Shown: positions 60,039 through 64,000 of the stretch, in pieces
How the letters are laid out: each line of letters begins with the position of its first letter
Numbering within the stretch: the stretch's first letter is position 1
Source of the DNA: Granulosicoccus sp045106475
GTDB lineage: Bacteria > Pseudomonadota > Gammaproteobacteria > Granulosicoccales > Granulosicoccaceae
Length of the DNA stretch: 64,000 bases
NCBI GenBank assembly: GCA_045106475.1
Contig: JBGCEO010000028.1
Location: 1 to 64,000 of the forward strand
Direction: 5' to 3'
Position numbers and translations under genes: made by a program
Notes under the pieces: generated by a model
Told to the model about the DNA's origin: nothing
Seen by the model: only the letters and a program-made list of their open reading frames with translations
The model's database searches: none

Positions 60039-60272
60039 CTAATTGAAGGGAATAATGTCAGCTCCTTTGGTGGAGCGCTGTGTGTATCCATGGCAAAGAC
60101 TACCGCCTGAAAACGGCCATATCTGATCACCTTCCATCTGCTCGCAAGCGCGACGCATCATGAAATCGGTAACAATTTGCTCGCGACCTGATTCGTCGAT
60201 GGTCGCACAAACGGTTAGCGCCTCCGACAAAGGTATTAGTGTGTCAAATTCAGTTACATCACATTGTTTCAT
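60039..60272 (-). CDS. Small hypothetical protein
   Basis: The 77-residue frame has a GGGGGAAG ribosome binding site 4 bp before the ATG and a normal composition (MKQCDVTEFDTLIPLSEALT, MMRRACEQMEGDQIWPFSGG). No family was recognised, and there is no signal peptide or membrane segment. It lies between gspF and the PPK2 gene, convergent with gspF. Confidence 0.45.
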   Translation of the reverse strand: MKQCDVTEFDTLIPLSEALTVCATIDESGREQIVTDFMMRRACEQMEGDQIWPFSGGSLCHGYTQRSTKGADIIPFN

Positions 60273-60358
60273 TTGCTTCCCCCGGTTCTCAAACCCAATC
60301 TTTACTCAGTGTTACGCAAAACATTGACCACTTTGAGCTTGTAAGGCTCTTGGTTCTA

Positions 60359-61231
60359 CTAAGTCTCACCATTGAGGTGAGATATATGTTCTTCAAACAG
60401 GGCTATTTCAGCCCCACTCTTCTCTGGATAACGCAGCGGAAGCTGCGATAAGGTATCCAGGATAGTTCTAGCAACGGTTAAGCGCATATAGCGCTTATCG
60501 TCTGCTGGAATTGCAAACCACGGCGCGTGAGCCGTTGATGTTTCGTTCAACAGACTTTCGTAAGCCTGCATATAGTCGTCCCAGCGCGCACGGGTGCTGA
60601 GATCGCTTTTAGAAAATTTCCAGTATTTCTCAGGTGTCGTCAGCCGTTTTAAAAACCGCTTCTTCTGCTCATTTTTCGACACATTGAGCCAGAACTTCAG
60701 TACGACGGTGCCATTTCGAGACAAGTGTTTTTCATGCTCGCGAATAGATTCAAATCGTTCGGCCCACAGGCCGTCATGGCCGTGTTCAGGCAGACGCTGG
60801 TTGGCCAGGTATTCTGGATGCACCCGCACGGCCAGTACTTCCTCGTAATAGCTGCGATTGAAAATCCCGATATGCCCGCGCTCAGGTAAACGACGGGTGG
60901 TTCGCCACAACCAATCGTGTTCCAGCTCTTCATTGGACGGGGATTTAAATGATGACACCAGACACCCAGCCGGGTTGACGCCACTCATCACAGCTCTGAT
61001 TGTGCCGTCCTTACCGGCAGCATCCATGGCCTGAAAAATCAGCAGCAGGCTGTAGCGGTTGTCAGCGTAAAGCTTGCGCTGCAGCTCGCTAATTTGAGCA
61101 ACGCACTGAGCAAGCTGCTTTTCCAGTGATTTCTTACCAGCCGTATCGTCTGGAGGCTCGGTTGAACAGTCTGCAATTGAAAAACTGCTATCAAAAGGTA
61201 CTGTGTATAGGGATTCTGGTGGATTCATCAT
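60359..61231 (-). CDS. Polyphosphate kinase 2 family protein (PPK2)
   Basis: PPK2 enzymes use polyphosphate to phosphorylate nucleotides or the reverse. The 290-residue product has Walker A IFQAMDAAGKDGT near residue 68, Walker B GHIGIFNRSYYEEVLAVRVHP, and DDYMQAYESLLNETSTAHAPWF of the lid region. The class I versus II or III choice cannot be made safely by eye. ATG 61231 overlaps the msrA stop by 4 bp (ATGA); the long N-terminal extension upstream is antisense to msrA and not used. Confidence 0.92.
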   Translation of the reverse strand: MMNPPESLYTVPFDSSFSIADCSTEPPDDTAGKKSLEKQLAQCVAQISELQRKLYADNRYSLLLIFQAMDAAGKDGTIRAVMSGVNPAGCLVSSFKSPSNEELEHDWLWRTTRRLPERGHIGIFNRSYYEEVLAVRVHPEYLANQRLPEHGHDGLWAERFESIREHEKHLSRNGTVVLKFWLNVSKNEQKKRFLKRLTTPEKYWKFSKSDLSTRARWDDYMQAYESLLNETSTAHAPWFAIPADDKRYMRLTVARTILDTLSQLPLRYPEKSGAEIALFEEHISHLNGET

Positions 61232-61905
61232 GCATCCACAACGATGGAGTTGCTTGTGACAGCCGGCTCGGGCAGCACACAACTGGCACCTGTGCCTCGC
61301 ATACTGCAATAGCCACCAGGATTCTTCTGCAGGTATTGCTGGTGGTAATCCTCAGCAAAGAAAAACTCTGGAGCCGGAAGAATCTCAGTGGTGATAGCAC
61401 CAAAGCCTCGTTCTGCCAATGCCGCCTGAAACTGCTTTTTACTCAGTTCTGCAGCTTGCATCTGCTCCTGCGTGTACGTGTAAATGCCCGATCGGTACTG
61501 GGTTCCCCTATCAGGGCCCTGCTGCATCCCCTGGGTGGGATCGTGTGACTCCCAGAACATAGTCAGCAAACGCTCGAAACTCACTACTGCGGGATCGTAT
61601 ACGACCAGTACTACCTCATTATGACCGGTGCCACCTGAGCACACTTCTTCATAGGTCGGGTTGGGAGTAAGGCCACCGGCATATCCCACGGCGGTAGAAA
61701 AAACGCCTTCCTGAGCCCAAAACAGACGCTCTACACCCCAAAAACACCCCATACCGAACACGCATTGCTGCAGATGCTCCGGATAAGGGCCAAGCATGGG
61801 ATTACCCGTTACGATGTTGCGAGCTGGCACTGGCATAGGCTCGGCTCGGCCAGGCAACGCTTCAGCCGCAGTGGGTAAGGTAGATTTTTTTCCTAGTCCG
61901 AACAA
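61228..61905 (-). CDS. msrA: Peptide methionine sulfoxide reductase MsrA
   Basis: MsrA reduces methionine S-sulfoxide, repairing oxidised proteins. The 225-residue protein has the catalytic Cys54 in GMGCFWGVERLF, and two C-terminal cysteines in GGYCSMRGTGASCVLPEP that could resolve the disulfide. It has an N-terminal extension of about 45 residues before the domain, as in the E. coli type. It lies near oxyR and katG, in keeping with peroxide defence, and is coupled to PPK2. Confidence 0.96.
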   Translation of the reverse strand: MFGLGKKSTLPTAAEALPGRAEPMPVPARNIVTGNPMLGPYPEHLQQCVFGMGCFWGVERLFWAQEGVFSTAVGYAGGLTPNPTYEEVCSGGTGHNEVVLVVYDPAVVSFERLLTMFWESHDPTQGMQQGPDRGTQYRSGIYTYTQEQMQAAELSKKQFQAALAERGFGAITTEILPAPEFFFAEDYHQQYLQKNPGGYCSMRGTGASCVLPEPAVTSNSIVVDA

Positions 61906-62099
61906 TAGCCCGATCTCTCGACATCTCGCCGAAACAGTAACGAACCAGGCTTAAACGAAACTGAAATTCAGGGGGTTCAGGGTGAATAAACTCACATTCT
62001 CGCCAGTATCTACTAACATTGTCATGTAGCTGCGTCGAAACGTTGGATTAAACCATCCGAACGGCCCGATAAATGTCAGGAAATTGGCACCTTCAGCGC

Positions 62100-63011
62100 T
62101 TATTGATCAACAAACCCGACCGCCTCTACCGATTCTCGCACGGCACTTCCCAATGCTTCCAGCGCAGGCTTACGGCTCGTTGAACGTCGATAAATCAGTC
62201 TAATCTTACGATGCCCCTGGGGCATATCCAACGGCACAAAATGCAATCCGCTCCCAGCCGCACGGGAATGCTCCACAGCCAATCGTGGTACCAGGGTTAT
62301 TCCCTGCCCTGCGCTCACCAACTGCAACAAGGTTTCAAGGCTGGTAGCTCTGAGATCGGCGCTGCCTCCCTGAGGAGCTTTCAGAGCAAATATCTCTCTC
62401 ACACGATCAGCCAGGCAATGCCCTTCATCGAGCAGCAGCAGCGGCATATTGTTTAAATCACTCTGATCGATAGCCTTACGAGTAGACATCTCATGTTTGG
62501 CTGGTATTGCCACCCAAAGCGGCTCATCAAATAAATGCTGATCAATGAGGCCCTCTTCTTCGTGAATCGTCGCCACCAATGCCGCATCAATTTCATGCTT
62601 ATGCAGGCGATCCAGCAATCGCGCCGTCGTCTCCTCAAATAAAACGGGATGCAAATCAGGGACGCGCTGCTGCAGTATAGGCAATAGATGCGGCAGCAGG
62701 TAAGCGCATAAAGTTGGAATAATTCCAACGCGTAAATCACCCGTCAACGGATCCTGACGACTCAGTGCCATCGATTCAAGATCTGCCACTTCGTTGAGTA
62801 TTCTTCGCGCGTGCGCTGCTATTTCACGCCCAGCATCAGTGAGCACAACAGCGCGATGACTTCTCTCAAACAGGATAAGTCCGAGCGTGTCCTCCAGCTT
62901 TTTGATTTGCCCACTCAGAGTTGGTTGGCTGACATGGCAACGCTCAGCCGCCCGACCGAAGTGCTCGGTCTCGGCAGCAGCAACCAGGTAATTTAAATCT
63001 CTCAGATTCAC
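62100..63011 (-). CDS. oxyR: OxyR-type hydrogen peroxide regulator with one redox cysteine
   Basis: This LysR-family sensor of 303 residues activates peroxide defence genes such as katG, which lies just upstream. The N-terminal helix-turn-helix (AAERCHVSQPTLSGQIKKLEDTLG) and effector domain (GIIPTLCAYLLPHLLP, LLLLDEGHCLADRVREIF) match OxyR very well. The numbering agrees with E. coli: Cys199 is present in GHCL, but position 208 is Phe (TTT at 62390-62388), not the resolving Cys. Other cysteines are at 25 and 102. Signalling through sulfenic acid, as in one-cysteine OxyR proteins, is possible. Confidence 0.95.
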   Translation of the reverse strand: MNLRDLNYLVAAAETEHFGRAAERCHVSQPTLSGQIKKLEDTLGLILFERSHRAVVLTDAGREIAAHARRILNEVADLESMALSRQDPLTGDLRVGIIPTLCAYLLPHLLPILQQRVPDLHPVLFEETTARLLDRLHKHEIDAALVATIHEEEGLIDQHLFDEPLWVAIPAKHEMSTRKAIDQSDLNNMPLLLLDEGHCLADRVREIFALKAPQGGSADLRATSLETLLQLVSAGQGITLVPRLAVEHSRAAGSGLHFVPLDMPQGHRKIRLIYRRSTSRKPALEALGSAVRESVEAVGFVDQ

Positions 63012-63030
63012 GAATGTATCCTAAAACCGA

Positions 63031-63064
63031 AAAACCCCGATCGCTGCGAAAAAGCAACGACCGG
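63031..63064 (-). terminator. Rho-independent terminator of katG
   Basis: On the minus strand CCCCGGTCGTTGC pairs with GCAGCGATCGGGG (two G-T wobbles) around TTTTT-C-like loop bases, followed by TTTT. It lies 57 bp after the katG stop and 20 bp before the oxyR start, so it should limit read-through from katG into oxyR. Confidence 0.85.
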
Positions 63065-63120
63065 GGTCATGTGAACAACGCTTAGTTATTAGCCGGCTTC
63101 GGCTTCAACTTATCGCAGGT

Positions 63121-64000
63121 TCATGCAACATCAAAACGATCAAGGTTCATTACTTTGGTCCATGCAGCGACAAAATCATTTACAAATCGCTGCTCAGCAT
63201 CACTGCTTGCATAAACTTCAGACAACGCGCGCAATTCTGAGTTGGATCCAAATACCAGGTCTACTGCAGAGGCCGTCCACTTCACGTCACCGCTCTTGCG
63301 ATCCGTACCTTCATAGACTGTATCTGACACCTTTTTCCACTGTGTATTCATGTCCATGAGATTAACGAAGAAGTCATTGCTCAAAGCGTCAGTGTTGCTT
63401 GTGAGTACACCCACAGACGATTGCCCTGTATTAGCATTGAGCACACGCATTCCACCAACCAGCACAGTCATTTCAGGGGCAGTCAATGTCATAAGGTTTG
63501 CCTTGTCTACCAGCAGCTCCTCTGCCGTTCTGGCATGGCCCTTCTTCAGGTAATTACGGAACCCGTCAGCAGCAGGTTCAAGCACAGCGAACGACTCTAC
63601 ATCAGTCTGCTCTTGCGTTGCATCTGTACGCCCGGGAACAAAAGACACCTCAACGCTATGACCTGCGTTCTTGGCTGCCGCTTCAACAGCTGCACACCCT
63701 CCCAGGACAATGACGTCTGCAAGCGAAACGGGCTTAGCAAATCCTGTCTGCACTTTTTCCAGTGTTTGTAGCGCGGTTGCAAGCTCAGCAGGGCTGTTGG
63801 CTTCCCAATCCTTTTGCGGCGCCAGACGAACTCGAGCACCATTGGCTCCACCACGCATATCGGTACCGCGGTACGTGCCAGCCGACGCCCAGGCAGTTGA
63901 TATCAACTGCGAAATGGACAAGCCTGATGCAAGGATCTGGGCTTTCAACTCAGCAGCATCAGTTTCAGAGATCAGATCAGAAGGTGCAGCTGGAAGAGGG
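63121..64000 (-). CDS. katG: Catalase-peroxidase KatG, C-terminal part, continues beyond the window
   Basis: KatG breaks down hydrogen peroxide. The visible part covers the C-terminal domain: LSISQLISTAWASAGTYRGTDMRGGANGARVRLAPQ and LTAPEMTVLVGGMRVLNAN are signature segments, and the frame stays open to the right edge. The active-site half with the heme lies outside. It is upstream of oxyR on the same strand with a terminator between, a typical regulator-target pairing. Confidence 0.96.
   Translation of the reverse strand, partial: PLPAAPSDLISETDAAELKAQILASGLSISQLISTAWASAGTYRGTDMRGGANGARVRLAPQKDWEANSPAELATALQTLEKVQTGFAKPVSLADVIVLGGCAAVEAAAKNAGHSVEVSFVPGRTDATQEQTDVESFAVLEPAADGFRNYLKKGHARTAEELLVDKANLMTLTAPEMTVLVGGMRVLNANTGQSSVGVLTSNTDALSNDFFVNLMDMNTQWKKVSDTVYEGTDRKSGDVKWTASAVDLVFGSNSELRALSEVYASSDAEQRFVNDFVAAWTKVMNLDRFDVA

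Overview
The window looks like chromosome of an aerobic gammaproteobacterium of moderate GC content. Three blocks keep a Pseudomonas-like gene order: tyrS next to a ribosomal RNA operon leader and an M23 peptidase; pilG-pilH-pilI-pilJ-chpA next to gshB-tonB-yqgE-ruvX-pyrR-pyrB-pyrC'; and pilU-pilT next to yggS-proC-yggT. The genus cannot be named from the sequence alone. No transposase, integrase, phage gene, tRNA or CRISPR array was seen.

Layout. 1-200: promoter and boxA leader of an rRNA operon leaving the window on the minus strand. 466-5189: tyrS, M23 peptidase, erpA, argC. 5305-7608: a secreted beta-propeller lipoprotein. 7711-15141 (minus): a Pil-Chp type chemosensory operon (two response regulators, a CheW, a short receptor, a large CheA-like hybrid kinase) without a PilK methyltransferase. 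15289-21227 (plus): glutathione synthase, a TonB protein, YqgE, RuvX and a pyrimidine operon whose last gene is a non-catalytic dihydroorotase homologue.

21224-46965 is a block of metabolic and accessory genes lying between two segments that are close together in Pseudomonas. It holds a LacI regulator with a divergent sugar ABC transporter and KDG-kinase-like gene, followed by cobO and cobQ; a GNAT acetyltransferase broken by one nonsense codon; a LysR-controlled demethylating dehydrogenase and a class III aminotransferase; a GFA-family protein and thymidine kinase separated by hairpin repeats; a RES-Xre toxin-antitoxin pair; a FucU mutarotase bracketed by two different 8-bp tandem repeats; guanine deaminase; a kelch protein with a possible C-terminal sorting tail; a DUF5060 carbohydrate-active protein; an exostosin-type glycosyltransferase; and a coupled sugar nucleotidyltransferase and galacturonokinase-like kinase.

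47029-64000: the pilT/pilU retraction ATPases; yggS, transaldolase, proC, yggT; a lysine-rich HU protein; a type II secretion cluster that stops after gspF; then PPK2, MsrA, OxyR and the C-terminal part of KatG. The last three point to peroxide defence. The OxyR keeps Cys199 but has Phe at position 208, so it lacks the usual resolving cysteine.

The observations most worth following are the one-cysteine OxyR, the 14-unit G-rich 8-bp array, the small family of CTGCCCCAG hairpin repeats, the galacturonokinase/nucleotidyltransferase pair, the shortened PilJ receptor and the single-codon GNAT pseudogene.
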